DNA of 64,000 nucleotides from Niebla homalea. Taxonomy: Eukaryota > Ascomycota > Lecanoromycetes > Lecanorales > Ramalinaceae. Where the stretch lies: contig JAHGAU010000033.1 of NCBI GenBank assembly GCA_019925105.1, forward strand, positions 558,001 through 622,000. Reading direction: 5' to 3'. How positions within the stretch are numbered: position 1 is the stretch's first letter; every line of letters begins with the position of its first letter. Below, piece after piece: positions 12,396 to 24,199 of the stretch. The notes under the pieces are model-generated. The model was not told the origin of the DNA, ran no database searches, and worked only from the letters and a program-made list of their open reading frames with translations. The position numbers were made by a program, and so were the translations under genes.

Positions 12396-13586
12396 ATGGA
12401 AACTCAGAACTTGACCTCCCGTCCTTCCGCCGTGGTCTATCTCCGTGACCTTAGCGACTACCTTGTCAAACACACCTATCAATACGAAGGAGACTTATAC
12501 ATGGCGAATGAGGAGAAGGAAGCGGTACACATCGAACATGAAGAGGCGGAGCTCCAAATTCAGTACAAAGAGCTTAGACTCAAGAGCCAGTATGAACAGC
12601 TCGAACTTGAAAAGAAAGAGCTCGAGATCTTGAAGAAAAAGTTGAAGTTGAAGAGCGGGCAGTGGAGGGTCCGAACGCCCTTATCGCTTGATAAGAAGCA
12701 CAAGGAGCCACCGAGGTCCGGTCCGGAGCTCTCCGAGATCATCGCGAGCTCGCCTTCATCGTTCGCGTCCTCTGGACCTACCGAGCCTTCAGAGTTTAAG
12801 GCCGCCGTCTTGGCTGCTGTGAACGAGCCGCAAGCTCTTGCCTCCCTATTGATCTTCAACAAGATGCCCGACACCAAGATATTCGTTGCTCGCCAAGGGC
12901 AGACGCGATTCACTCTGCGGCCCTGCCGCGACGTCTTCGCCTTCTCAGAACAGAAAGAGGGCGATACAGACGAGGACCTGATGGACCCTCGTGACGACAG
13001 TGACGTGTACTGGCACCTTCAGAGAAGCGAGCGTGAATATTTGGTGGCATACGATAGCGAGCAGAACCGGAAGCCCAGATGGACGGCGGATGTCACCAAG
13101 AGCGACCGATTCATCGCCATCGGCTGGCTGGTCGAGAGCAATGAGACCGGTTTCCACCGAACCACCAACTACGTGTGCTGCCTGGACCTCTCGACCAAGC
13201 CCATCTCCTTGTGGCTCATCTACGATTACCGCCAACCGGACCCGGAGCAAGGCGGAGTCCTCCGGACAGCGGACGTCCCTGATCGCCAGTCAAGCTACAA
13301 TGACCCCGCGTGGGACCATGAAGAATCCCATACATCATGTGAGAAGACAGGGGAGGAAGCCTCCATGCCGGAACGCTGCAGCCGGCCTAGTCTTTTGAAC
13401 CCTCGGAGAGCTGGGTACATGGAGCAAGATGCGCCCTGGGATGTCGCCTGTCTCTACAACGATGTCGGAGACTGGCCAAACGATGAGAAGCTTGCGACTG
13501 GGGATGCTCGCCTCACAACCGTTGATCTGGCTGGGAACACTTTGCGCGTCAAACATAGGAAACTCAATGGCTTGGAGGCTCTCTAG
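12396..13586 (+). CDS. Uncharacterised 396-aa protein with N-terminal coiled coil
   Basis: Single frame from an ATG at 12396 (context CAAG-ATG-G) to TAG at 13584-13586. Residues about 40-90 are rich in E, K, L and Q with heptad spacing (EAELQIQYKELRLKSQYEQL), predicting a coiled coil and self-association. A Ser/Pro-rich linker (about 105-130) follows, then a globular part with conserved-looking aromatic segments (YWHLQRSEREYLVAYDSE, IAIGWLVESNETGFHRTTNY, ISLWLIYDYRQPDPEQGG). No membrane segment, signal peptide or catalytic motif is recognised. Codon use is GC-rich and there are no RIP lesions, so it is probably expressed. The C-terminus could be extended by splicing, but nothing requires it. 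Confidence 0.75.
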   Translation: METQNLTSRPSAVVYLRDLSDYLVKHTYQYEGDLYMANEEKEAVHIEHEEAELQIQYKELRLKSQYEQLELEKKELEILKKKLKLKSGQWRVRTPLSLDKKHKEPPRSGPELSEIIASSPSSFASSGPTEPSEFKAAVLAAVNEPQALASLLIFNKMPDTKIFVARQGQTRFTLRPCRDVFAFSEQKEGDTDEDLMDPRDDSDVYWHLQRSEREYLVAYDSEQNRKPRWTADVTKSDRFIAIGWLVESNETGFHRTTNYVCCLDLSTKPISLWLIYDYRQPDPEQGGVLRTADVPDRQSSYNDPAWDHEESHTSCEKTGEEASMPERCSRPSLLNPRRAGYMEQDAPWDVACLYNDVGDWPNDEKLATGDARLTTVDLAGNTLRVKHRKLNGLEAL

Positions 13587-13748
13587 AGGCTTTCGTTGTC
13601 TTCTCCAATCGGGGGAACTGGAAATCCGACGGCGATTTTAGTGTCTCTGTTTATCGGTCTATGGGTCTATGGATCTACGGGTCATGAGCGTGCCTGTAGA
13701 TGTTTACTTGCAACACATCCTCTTACAGCAAGGCGCTTAGCAATAACG

Positions 13749-14313
13749 GTGTATCCGTCTCAGTTCAGCTATTCATAAACACTCTATACAAAAAAACCTA
13801 AAAAAGACGATACCGGGCCTGCTCGTACCACTCCGTCTCTCCACTCTGCGCTCCACCACTAACATACTAAAGAACTCCCTGCGTCCATGAGTCCTCATAT
13901 CACTTTATCTTCGTACGGAGAACTTCCCGCCGTGATCCAGATGCCCTCCCCAGAGTCATTCAAGCGGCCTCGACAGGTTCAGTGGTAGGGTTTCGCCAGG
14001 TGTACCGCTGCAAAAGACCTGGTAGGGGGCCGGGGCTCGGTACATCCGTGTCATTCCAGCTATTCAAAAAACACTTTAAAAAAGGATTATTGACAAAAGA
14101 CGATATCGCGCCTGCTCGTACCACCCCGTTCTCACTCTGCGTTCTACCGTTAACGTGCTGAAAAACTACCCGTTTTAATGAGTCCTTATTTTATCTTTAC
14201 ACGGAGAACTTCCCGTCGTAATTTACCCTCCCCGAAAGCATTTAAGCGGTCTCGATAGGTTAAGCGATGGGCTCTCGCCAGGTATACCGCTGCGAAAGAC
14301 CTGGTAGGGGGGG
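13749..14313. repeat. Tandem duplication, two units of about 275-290 bp, second unit RIP-decayed
   Basis: Unit A (about 13749-14037) and unit B (about 14039-14313) share the order of blocks CAGCTATTCA, CCTGCTCGTACCAC, CGGAGAACTTCCCG, TACCGCTGC and AAGACCTGGTAGGGG. Differences are mostly C-to-T and G-to-A, more mutated in B. No convincing coding frame spans either unit. Confidence 0.75.
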
Positions 14314-15584
14314 AGGATTTTACCACCGTTTGCTTCAACTCTGCGATGGGCCTTGTATGTTCCGACGCCTGGGTTCTTGTAGTTGTACATCTCGTTCGTA
14401 GCAACCGAGATGGGGATTACCCCCAGTATGCAGGTCATAATAGCCTTCGGTAGAAGTTGAATGAAAGCGACTAAATATCAAGCAGTACGAGAGAGAAGGT
14501 GCCGAGCAGGGAGTGTCTTATCTATATCGTCCCGGCGTTTGGGATCGCAGTTATCTATCACGTCTCAGATATGAGTACGGTTCCGTATCATAATCAATAC
14601 GAATTAAAGAGACGTGACAGAAGGAGCGATTCTACTATAGCTTCAATTTCCTTAGTAACCGTCAACAGCGTAAGTGCCCCCATCCCCTTCCTTGTGCTAC
14701 GTAGTTAGATCAATCAACTTACTTTACCCACTGGACATGCCTTTGCTTCTCGAACCTTATATATTGACCCTTCTTCGATGAGAACAGGGAATGGTTGGCC
14801 TACTCCTTTAACCGACGTAAGGGGATGATCGATTGAGGTCAAGGCGGCCCTCTACTTCACGCAATCGAAGTGGAGTTGCTCGATAGGGGCAATGAGGCTC
14901 CCCGATGCTATAAGAGGCTTGGCCATCCAGACAAGAACTTCGGCATGTCATCGCTTTGCCATTTTTGGGCTTCTACTGTGCCTCAGACTCTCCGCTATAG
15001 GTTAGTTAACAGAAAGTTTAACAGAACTATTATTATTACCCTTTATCCGGATCTATTTATTTTCGCCGCCGACATAAATAGTAAAGTCGATACCTACTAT
15101 ATTACCTTAATTATCTGATGCTGAAAACCAACCTTTATCCTTACGCCTATTAGCGGTACGACCACCTCTTGCAGTCTAGTCCTTAGTTAAATCACCGCGA
15201 CGGTATCTAAGCAACATTAATGGACCATATGTTCGTAAATAAGACCGACTATAGATATCGCCGCTAACGCGTATATATTCCGCTGGTAGTAAGTACGTTT
15301 ATACGATTTTTAGTTAAGAATACTTATTCGAAGTTATAGAAATTGGACGATGGTTGATCTGGAGCAGATCTTTCAAGGCACGCCCGGTTAAGTTAGGAGA
15401 AAGAGAATAATCCTTTCATTATCGGCCTCGATATAGTTAAAGGCCGTCTGACTAAACCTGAGAAGAATACGACCGCTGGACAATGGATTCATTTCAACGC
15501 ACGTCTGGAGCAAGTCGCCAGTATCGCCTCCCGCCCGTTTAATACCGTCGCAATAAACGGTATCTCCGGCCTCAAAAACATTTA
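14314..15584. other. Decaying host sequence, possible gene remnant
   Basis: Base composition falls gradually from the island into the AT-rich block. A 71-residue minus frame from an ATG at 14436-14438 (TCILGVIPISVATNEMYNYK) and plus-strand stretches at about 15340-15580 (MVDLEQIFQG; then, in another frame, KENNPFIIGLDIVKGRLTKP) look like fragments of coding sequence with frameshifts or stops. I cannot assign a family. The region ends where the large inverted-repeat element inserts. Confidence 0.35.
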
Positions 15585-17452
15585 GCGTGGATAAGTTACT
15601 TGGGAATCCTTGGCATTATTTTTTACGCGTACCCACTTTAAGGTTTTATATACGATTACCAAATTAATCATTAACGTCCTTACGCCTTATTATTATAGTC
15701 CGTAATATTTAAGTAATTAACCTATTTAAGCAATTATAACCTTTTATTACTTATGTTACCTAAACGACGGGTTAAAAAGGTTGCCTTTTTACTATTTAAG
15801 CCCCGTTAATAACTTTAAATACTGCTTTTTTAATTCAATATATATATTACTTTTATTAAAAAGCGTTTAAGTGCTCGTTTTAAGGGTAAAAAGGGTTTAT
15901 TATTTAAAGATAAGCTTACTTTAATTACGGAGTAAGAATAAGAATAAAAGGAGGTCCGGCGGATTAAAAACGAAGTTACTTAAACTTAAAAAGGGCGTTT
16001 ATAAGACCGAATAAGGGTAATAATAATAATCCTTTTAACCTTAAAAAAGGGCTCAATAAAGGCTCTAATAAGGGGCCAGAGAAGGTAAGATATATATTAC
16101 TCGGTGCCCTTAACATAAATATTACCGTTAATACCCTTAAGAGGGATAGTACCCTTCTTAATAATAGCGTGCTTAAGAGGGGAGTTACCCCTGCCGGTTA
16201 TAACGTTATTATTAATATTTACCCTCTTAAATTCACCCTTCAAAGCTATTAATTTATACCCTTTAAGCCACTCCGGAAGACGTAAAATCTTTTAAACCTT
16301 AAGTAGCGTATAAGTATTATAACAGCCCTAAAAGCTATTATTAAAATAAAAGAGACTTTTAAAAGCTTTAAACCGGAGCCATAAGAAACAATTATTAAAG
16401 CCCTTATAATAAGTAATACTTTACAGGGTAGGACTTAAGGTAAAAATAAAAGTAATAAGAACGGTAAAGATAAGGAGGACTTTAATTTAGATATTTAAGA
16501 AATAAAAAATTTCCTTAAATATTAAAATATACCGGTTTTTTTTTAAATATTTATATTAAGCTTAAGGCTACGAAAGGCTTAATACGGACGTTAAAGTAAT
16601 CCTTATAAGTTAATATAAGCCTTTAAACCAGCTTTAATCACTTTAATGTTAAATAATTAAATTAATTAGTTGATAAATAAGTTAAAAAGTATAAATTAAA
16701 TAATATTTTTAATAATATTATTATTAAAGTTAAATCCTTAAAGAATAAAATGGATAATAAACTTTTTATATTTAAAGGCTTCTTTAAGCCAGAATAATAT
16801 TTAATAAATATTAATTTTAAAAGTTTAATAAAACGGTTTATTAAAATGTTAATAAAATATTTACTTGATATTTAAAACTAGTATATTAAGTTACTTACAA
16901 TCCTTATTCTCTAAACGTTTAATTATAGCTATAAACACCTTAAATGTAATATTTAGTCATTATGAAATCCGGATACTTTTATTGAAAGAATAAAATATAT
17001 ATTAATATAATAAATATATTACTATTAATAATTATATAAGTGACCTATAGTGAGTTTACCGTAATATATCTAAAGTTTATATAAATCTTATAGGCTTATA
17101 TTATTATATATTTTTAAATAACTAATATTAAAAGCGATATTTCTACTTTATTAATATTATAATTAGGGTATAAGTTAACATTATTATGAATAACCAGGTT
17201 ACTATGAATTATGCCTTAGGTTCTTAATTTAAGTAAATAAAAAAATAACGGGATTTTGTAATAGATAAAGAAGGTAAGGCCTCAAATGATTCTTCGATAA
17301 CCCGAGTTTTATTAAATAAAAGGTTTAATAAAGTTCAAAAGGGATAATTTTTATACATTAAATTAAAGTAGTTAATAAGAATGAAAAATTATAATAATAA
17401 CTTTTAATAGGCTTACCCTTGAATTCACTACGTCCCGTAACCGGTTCCTTAA

Positions 17453-17655
17453 TGTCAGGGGCTCAGGTAAGGTGGTTCTGAACATAAGTGAATTCTAACT
17501 ATGTAGGTATAGCATAGAAAGGGATTGCAGACATTATGTAGAGTGTATAGGACGCTTTACCCAATAAGGTAAAGTGTCTAGAATAACCGAGACGTCAAGC
17601 CCTAGAGCCGCATGCACACAGCTGCATGCTATGAGCAAGCGATGGTTCCCTGACA
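17453..17655. mobile_element. Solo LTR, 203 bp, with CTTAA target duplication
   Basis: It begins TGTCAGGG and ends CCCTGACA, inverted LTR ends, and is flanked on both sides by CTTAA (17448-17452 and 17656-17660), a perfect 5-bp duplication. Composition is ordinary while everything around is AT-rich, so it probably inserted after the surrounding RIP, or is too short to be targeted. Confidence 0.9.
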
Positions 17656-18052
17656 CTTAATTACTTTGATTAGAACCTTAAGTATTATCTTGAATTTATT
17701 TTAATATAACTTAAAACAAATAATAAGAAATATCCGGTTTAATATAATTAATATTTTAATTATGTAGGTTTCACCTTATTATAATTATTATTTAAAGATC
17801 TTATTAATTTGAAGGGTTTCAATTAATAAAAGTTTCAATAAGTAAATAAGTTAGTTTATAAACGATAAGTTTAAAGGACTTAAAAAGCTTATAATAAGTT
17901 AAAATATTAAACTTCGGACGTCTTGAAAAAGCTGTTTAATAATATAGATTAACATTATAAAGCTCGGGGTATAAAAGTAATATTTAATATATCAAAAAAT
18001 ATAAAACGTAATAGTAAAGCCTATAAACCCGTATATTATAATATATATATTA

Positions 18053-18564
18053 CTCCGGGAAGCGGGACGGGATATATCCCATAGGATAGGGACGGGATAC
18101 GGACGGGATGAGGATAGGACGGGATAAAATAAATAGAATCCTATCCTATATTAATACGGGATAAAACGGGATCAAATCGGGATATATTAAGATCCCGGTA
18201 ACGGATAAAATAAGGGAAAACTTAACCAAAATAGTAAATTAAGGGGTAAATTATTATAAAGATTATTATAAAGATTATTATAAATATTTCTTTAATGATT
18301 TATCGATAACCGGAGAACCCATAATCCGGTTATCGATAAACCACTAAGAAAATATTTATTATAATCTTTATAATAATTTACCCCTTAATTTATTATTTTA
18401 ATTATACCCCTTTTTTACCCCGCGTCTTAACGGGATCTTAATATATCCCGATCCTATCCCGCCAGGATAAAGATGGGATAGGATGGGATACAGCCTTATC
18501 CCGTCCTACGCGGGATGGGATAAGTGAATCAAAAAACTGTCCCATCCCGTCCCGCTTCCCGGAG
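18053..18564. mobile_element. Hairpin MITE copy 1 (TA target site)
   Basis: Ends CTCCGGGAAGCGGGACGGGA and its inverse, flanked by TA (18051-18052, 18565-18566). Inside each end lie degenerate GGGACGGGATA units. The centre (about 18236-18403) is a long inverted repeat joining TTAAGGGGTAAATTATTATA with its complement; the loop holds a second inverted repeat, TTTATCGATAACCGG, around GAGAACCCATA. Moderately RIP-mutated. Confidence 0.9.
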
Positions 18565-20221
18565 TAATATATATTAAGATAAACGAAAAACATAATAAAA
18601 AGTATTTTATTCAAAAGTAATAGGCTTAATATTACGCCAATTAATTATCTTATTAACCAGTTCGTTAACCGGCTCTTTAACCGGCTCTTTAATAAGCCAA
18701 GGTTAACAGTAATAATATTATTTCAGTCTTCAGTAATAGTAAAAGTAATATCCCGAATAATAATAACGAGGGTAATAAGTAAAGAAAACATTATAAAGTA
18801 TTAACTATATAACGTATGAATAAAGCCTTATATAAATTAATTTAAAAGGATACTTTATTTAAAAACATTATATATACGTTGGAGAATCTAAATATTACGT
18901 ACGGAATTATTACTTTTACTTATTATACCTTTATAAAAACGTTATTAATATATATACTTTAATAAATACCACTAAAGAACACTATAGTTCACTTAAAAAA
19001 TATAGTATTTAAATAATACCTCCTTTTATGTACTTAAAATTACGAAGTTATTATATATATTTCTTAAGATTACCCTTAAATTAATACCTAACCGGACTAT
19101 AATGGAAGTACTCTTTAACCTTTTTATTATACTTATTATACTTAATAGTAAAGCGGATAAAGTTATTTAAGTTCCCTTAAGAAGTAATTTAATAATAACA
19201 GAGATGACGTTTTATTTAGGCTTTAAGTATATTAAATATAAGCTCAATAAGGTTATAATGGGGCGAATAAAAAGGTAAGTAATAAATAAACTGATCCTTA
19301 ACTTTAAGAGCTTAACGTATATAGACCTTATAATAAATATCTATATTATTTAAATAAATTACGCTATAAAGGTCAAGGATAACGTTATAATACGGTAAAA
19401 GTTCGTTAATGATTTATTTATAAATACAATCGTTATTAAAGTAACCCTATTTAAAAGTAATATAAAATAGATAGTTATTTACCGTATATATTAATATTAA
19501 AGACTACGTTTCCCCTTAATTATTTTTTACGTAATAACGGATTAAATTATTAATCGGTCCGTAAATTATTATACGTTAATAGCTTTATTATTTAAAGTTA
19601 TACTTATTAAAAAACGAATGATTCCGCCTTTATAAAGATTATATTTACTTCTTAATCGATTTATAATATTTAACTTTAAGGGTTAACTTATTAAATAATA
19701 TAATAGGATATATATCTCTTTTTTAACCGTTAATTAACGGTTTTCTTAAATACCGTAATATCCCACTTGTTTTTGAATATATTATTAGTTCGTTATAAAA
19801 GGAATAAAAGCGTTATTTAAGGTATTTTTATATACTCTTTAATACGGTTAAATATAATTTACAATTTAAACTTAAATAGAAAATATAAATAATAATAATT
19901 AACTATATGTTTCTATACGGGTTTCTTATTTATATATTATTGATATAAAGGTAATTATAGTATTAATAACGACCTTAAACTTTTTACAATACTTATAAAG
20001 AAGGTAAAAATCATTACGGTCGATCTTTTAATAAAGTATCTTAATTATTATATTATTAACATTATATCCGGAATTAATATTACCGATTTAAGCGTATACG
20101 ATAGTTATTAAATTAAATATAAATTAACGTTAATAATTTATATAATAATCGTATATAAAACCCTAAAGTAGGTACGCGCAAAAAATAGTGTTAAGGATTC
20201 CCAAGCAATTTATCCACGCTA

Positions 20222-20560
20222 AATATTATTACTTACTTAAATTAGGACCTTTATTACCCAAATCTGTGAATAACTCAATTTTGCCCAAGGAGTACCGATA
20301 TCGTTTTAAGCGGTCTTATAGATATTTCTGTTCCTGCTTAAAGAAGCCCGTTACCGAGGTGCTCGAAACCGATGGCCCTACCGCATTCGAGAAGATTACG
20401 TTATACACTAAACGGCAAGAGGAGACGGCCATAAGATTTGATATTTTACCAAGTATACCAACAGACCGGCAAACAGATACGAAATACGGCCTTTTTTCCC
20501 GTTGCCTACGAGCGTTCAGATCCGCCTTACGGACATCGATCTATATTTTATAAATTAAAG
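20222..20560 (+). pseudogene. Right flank of the 4.6 kb element, possible coding remnant
   Basis: Less AT-rich than its surroundings, with an open plus frame to 20553 (KKPVTEVLETDGPTAFEKIT, then RCLRAFRSALRT). It may be the other half of the sequence interrupted at 15584. The frame continues upstream only through the transposon end, so it is not an intact gene. No family recognised. Confidence 0.25.
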
Positions 20561-21419
20561 ACTTCTATCTTTAAATATAAAACGTATAATTAAAAATCGG
20601 ATTTTTATATTAATTATTTAAGTACTTTTCTAAGGATAAATATAAATTATAATTTTATTTATAGAAAAGAAATATAATAGGATTTACTTTAAGTTTTAAA
20701 TAAATATATTAAGTATAACCTTATTATAAAAACGAATATATCGCACGGTCGGAATAAATCGGTATATATTTAATTTCTTAACGTATATCTGGTATCTATT
20801 CTTTTAGGTTATATTTTATCTTCTTATTATTATAATAATACCCTTTAAAGGCCCGAAGAAAGACAATATCGTCGTTTATATTCTCTTTTTAGCTTTTTCG
20901 CTGATATATATAGCCGATAAGGCGGCCATCGTATTTCTTTTAACCATTTTCCTCCCTTGATTAAACGGGTAATAGCGTTTATTCAGGAGACGTTCAGCTG
21001 GTTTACGGTCAAATCTTAATGCTAATAAGATTCGGGGAAGGTAATTATTTGTTTATAATAAACGCTTAATCCCCCCAAAATATTAGAATAATATTTAATT
21101 ATAAATAGCCGTAAGTACTCGATTAATCTGGTTTTAATAATCCGATAAATAAGGGTATGAATTTTTAAATATTTTAATCTTATCCCTCCTTGATATCTTA
21201 TACGATGGAATTAATTAGAAGCTATAAGGGTCCGTTTTTTACCTTCCCGATTATATAGTTTAATATCCTTTAAGCATAAGTCCGTATAAGTAACCCGTTC
21301 CCCCTTTTTAATATAGGATTATATTACTTTAACTCCTTTTTAATACTTATTACTTACTTTTATAAATAATAAAAAGATTATATATTAAAACAATTAAAGG
21401 GGGAGTTGGAACATAGGAA
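20561..21419. other. AT-rich RIP-mutated block
   Basis: Stops in all frames, no recognisable motif. Its right part presumably belongs to the LINE whose tail follows at 21420. Confidence 0.5.
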
Positions 21420-21627
21420 GTGTACGAATGGATTGCCACTCTCTGGACGGCCGTTAACATCCTCTACCTCAGGGGATAGAGGGTGGAGGCCTGGTGGACG
21501 CCGGTTTTTGCCCTGACGTTATGAGTATCAGATTTTTGCGGTTACCAGTAAGGCCAAAAGGCTGCGTATTAAGGAACGCCGGAATTAGCTTAGCTAGACC
21601 CGTAGTATAAATCAATCAATCAATCAA
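21420..21627 (+). mobile_element. LINE 3' end (Tad1-like), copy A
   Basis: It ends in GTAGTATAAATCAATCAATC, a tail of short ATCA repeats typical of fungal Tad-clade non-LTR elements. The preceding GGAACGCCGGAATTAGCTTA and TTGCGGTTACCAGTAA blocks recur before the tails at 32434 and 44100. Composition is nearly normal, so this copy is less RIP-mutated than the others. Confidence 0.65.
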
Positions 21628-21739
21628 AATAATTAAAAGAATTATTTTCTCGACTATTTTATAATAGTCTTTGAAGCTCTTAAGGCTATTTAACTTAATT
21701 AAGCAAGGATAAAAATATCGTACCTTTATAAAACGAATA

Positions 21740-22083
21740 CTCCGGCAAGCGGGACGGGATATATCCCATGGGATAGGGACGGGATAGGGACGGGATAGGG
21801 ATGGGACGGGATGGGACGAGATGGGATAGGGATAATTACTATTTATAGTATATAAGTCTTTATGTATATTAAAAACCCCTTTAGAAAAATCTAAAAATTC
21901 AATATTGGAAGTAAATTATTCACTTAATCCGGTTAGCGTGTTAAGAATTGGGATCTTAATATATCCTTAACCCATCCCGCCGGGTTAAGGATGGTATGGG
22001 ACGGGATTTAACCCTTATCCCGTCCCACGCGGGATGGGATAAGTGAATCGAAATCCCGTCCCATCCCGTCCCGCTTCCCGGAG
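21740..22083. mobile_element. Hairpin MITE family copy 2 (short form)
   Basis: Same ends as the copies at 18053 and 62959, flanked by TA (21738-21739, 22084-22085). It has several GGGACGGGATA units on the left and inverted ones on the right, but the centre is a different sequence without the long hairpin, giving 344 bp. Confidence 0.85.
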
Positions 22084-22184
22084 TAAAAACGAACTTATAT
22101 TATAAATAACCTAAAAGCTATATTAAGGGCGAATTAATGGCTTAATAATTACTATCCTAAAAATTTATATTAAGGAATAGGCTA

Positions 22185-22353
22185 TTATACGAATAAGTAT
22201 ATAAGTATAGATAACAATATAAATATTATACGATTTTTATAAGTTTATCTTATATAAAACACCCAGGTGGTCTAGGATATACGGCGAGGTGATAATATTT
22301 ATAGATGTTATAAGAAACCACCTGTTACTATACTTATACCTAAACTGATAACA
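22185..22353 (-). repeat. LTR fragment related to the LTR at 5382-5543
   Basis: Shares GGATATACGG and TACCTAAACTGATAACA with that LTR. Read on the minus strand it starts TGTTATCAG. Left edge approximate. Probably a solo LTR. Confidence 0.5.
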
Positions 22354-22579
22354 TAGTATATTAAGCGTTAAATATTAACCCCCCATCGCGTTCAATACGT
22401 AAGGACAACGATAAGCCGGGATAATACCCTATCCTTTATACGTAAGCGCCTAGTTATAAGGAGTTAAAAATCTTTATATGTAATAGGATTTAATAATCTC
22501 ATTATATATAAGGGAAAAAAAGGTTAAAAACGCTTATTCCCGTATTTTATAAAGAAGGCTAATTATTATACGTACAGGT

Positions 22580-22733
22580 ATATAAGTGTAAAGAAAAATA
22601 TATATATTATATAATCTATATAAGTCTATCTTATATAAAATACCCAGGTTGGTTTAAGATATATAACACGGTAATAATATCTACCGTAACATAAGATATT
22701 ACCTATTACCATACTTGTACCTAAGCTGATAAC
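22580..22733 (-). repeat. Second LTR fragment of the same family
   Basis: Same orientation as the copy about 380 bp to the left, ending near CTAAGCTGATAAC. Left edge approximate. Whether the pair flanks a deleted element or is two solo LTRs is unclear. Confidence 0.5.
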
Positions 22734-22744
22734 GCTGATTAATT

Positions 22745-23090
22745 AAGGAGACAATTATTTTAAGCCGTCGGTATAAAACGTATATAAAAACAAAAGTTTA
22801 ATACCGAAGGACCCCAGTATAATATCCGCGTACTCGATTACTTAAAAAGTAAGTTTATATTTCTCCGCCTTTTGCTCTTTGGTTATCAATATATTAATTA
22901 GAATATTTGAAATTTTTATAAAGAAGGCTAATTAAAAGCGGAGATTTAAACCGACGCTATAAAATTATATGGAAGGAAAGGCTTAATATTAAGAGAGCCC
23001 AATATAATATCCGCTTATTCGATTGCTCAGAGAGTAAGCTTACGGTTCTCCCTTTCTCTTTCTTTAGTTATTAATAAATTAATTAAAAGA
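22745..23090. repeat. Two RIP-mutated copies of the 3' end of the 596-aa gene
   Basis: Two adjacent units (from about 22754 and 22942) match the last 160-200 bp of the gene at 44436-46226, including the blocks TTAATACCGAAGGACCC, AATATCCGC and TTCTCCCTTTCTC. They lie in tandem, as do the copies beside the gene. No reading frame remains. Confidence 0.7.
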
Positions 23091-23615
23091 TAAAAGAATA
23101 ACGACGAATAAAGGGACCCTAAAGTTTTAAAACGATACGTATATATATAGCTTAAATAACAAGGAGGCTAATGCTTCAATTACGATAAATATAAGTAATA
23201 TAGTGGTTAAGAATAAGGGAATATACGGGCAAGTAGTTTATGTTAATAAAAATAACGGGAAATCGTATGAATAATACGATAATAACGCGATAAACCATTA
23301 TTAAATAATATAAAAGAATTATAGTTAATAAGATATACGTAAAAGGATATATAAAACGCATAAAAAAATAAAGAAGGATATTAAGGAGATTAAAACGGTA
23401 ATAACGGTAAAAAAAAAAAAAAAAGGGCGACGAATATATATAAAGTTGATATAATATTAATAATATCAAGGGTATATAAAAAGAAACGAAAATAATAAAG
23501 TTAATAAACTTATAAATAATTAAAAATAAAGAATAAAGGAAATAATATATTAAACGCGTAAAAAAGTTAAGATAAAAGAAGGAATAACAAAGACCTTAAA
23601 TAGACTATTTATAAC
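23091..23615. other. AT-rich block, no gene
   Basis: Low-complexity AT-rich DNA with a poly-A tract near 23410. The minus-strand open frame here is only hydrophobic AT-codon residues and is not considered real. Confidence 0.5.
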
Positions 23616-23788
23616 TGTCAGGGTACTATAGTAGGTAGGTCCTAGTAATGAATGAATAATAGCTATGAAGGTAGCTATGATACAGGTGGTGTACGTATAG
23701 TAGGTGTATGCGCCAAGCCCCCCTAGGAGCTAATCCTTATAAGGTAAGTAGGCCGAGCCTGGGAGCAAGGCTACTTAGAATTATAATA
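23616..23788 (-). repeat. LTR of small LTR element copy 1 (left)
   Basis: Starts TGTCAGGGTACT on the plus strand and contains GTAGGCCGAGCCTGGGAGCA. Better preserved than its partner at 27875. Confidence 0.85.
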
Positions 23789-24199
23789 TGATCCCCCTGT
23801 TTATAACGGCGAGCTCCTATAAATTATTACCGGTATCTACCCTAATACTACCCAGCTTTAGGGTTAAGTATATATAATATCCGGCGATGAAAATGTCGTA
23901 TTAACGGCGGCGGGGTAATATAAATGGGTATTAACCATTAAGTAAATCGCATATTGAAAAAAAATCGTATTTATACCGGTATAAACCTGAAAAAACCGAG
24001 GAAAAAACCGATAAGAACTAAGTCGATTAACGTATTCTCCGATGAATAACCGGGTTATATATTTTTAAGCTAAAAAAGGGCTTAATATAAGGTGAATAGC
24101 TATTATTAATATTATTAAGACTTTTTATTAAAGAATTAAATACTATTAAAGTAAACTTACTTATTAATAAACTTATTATATTTAAAGTATAAATTATAT

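Larger units (their letters stand above)
15585..20219. mobile_element. 4.6 kb DNA transposon with about 75-bp inverted repeats and TA target site
   Basis: Left end GCGTGGATAAGTTACTTGGG at 15585 matches the reverse complement of the right end at 20219 over about 75-80 bp, with only transition differences. A TA lies on each side (15583-15584, 20220-20221), the target duplication of Tc1/mariner-type elements. It is RIP-mutated throughout. It carries a 203-bp solo LTR (17453-17655) and a 512-bp MITE (18053-18564); without these it is about 3.9 kb, long for Tc1/mariner, so more insertions or another superfamily are possible. No transposase motif can be read. Confidence 0.75.

Noticed and set aside
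20188..20553. 121-codon plus frame
   Set aside because: Begins inside a transposon terminal repeat with GTG; at best the remnant of an interrupted sequence, listed only as such.
23176..23469. 97-codon hydrophobic minus-strand frame
   Set aside because: AT-rich RIP-mutated DNA naturally encodes I/L/Y/F-rich frames; no homology-like features.
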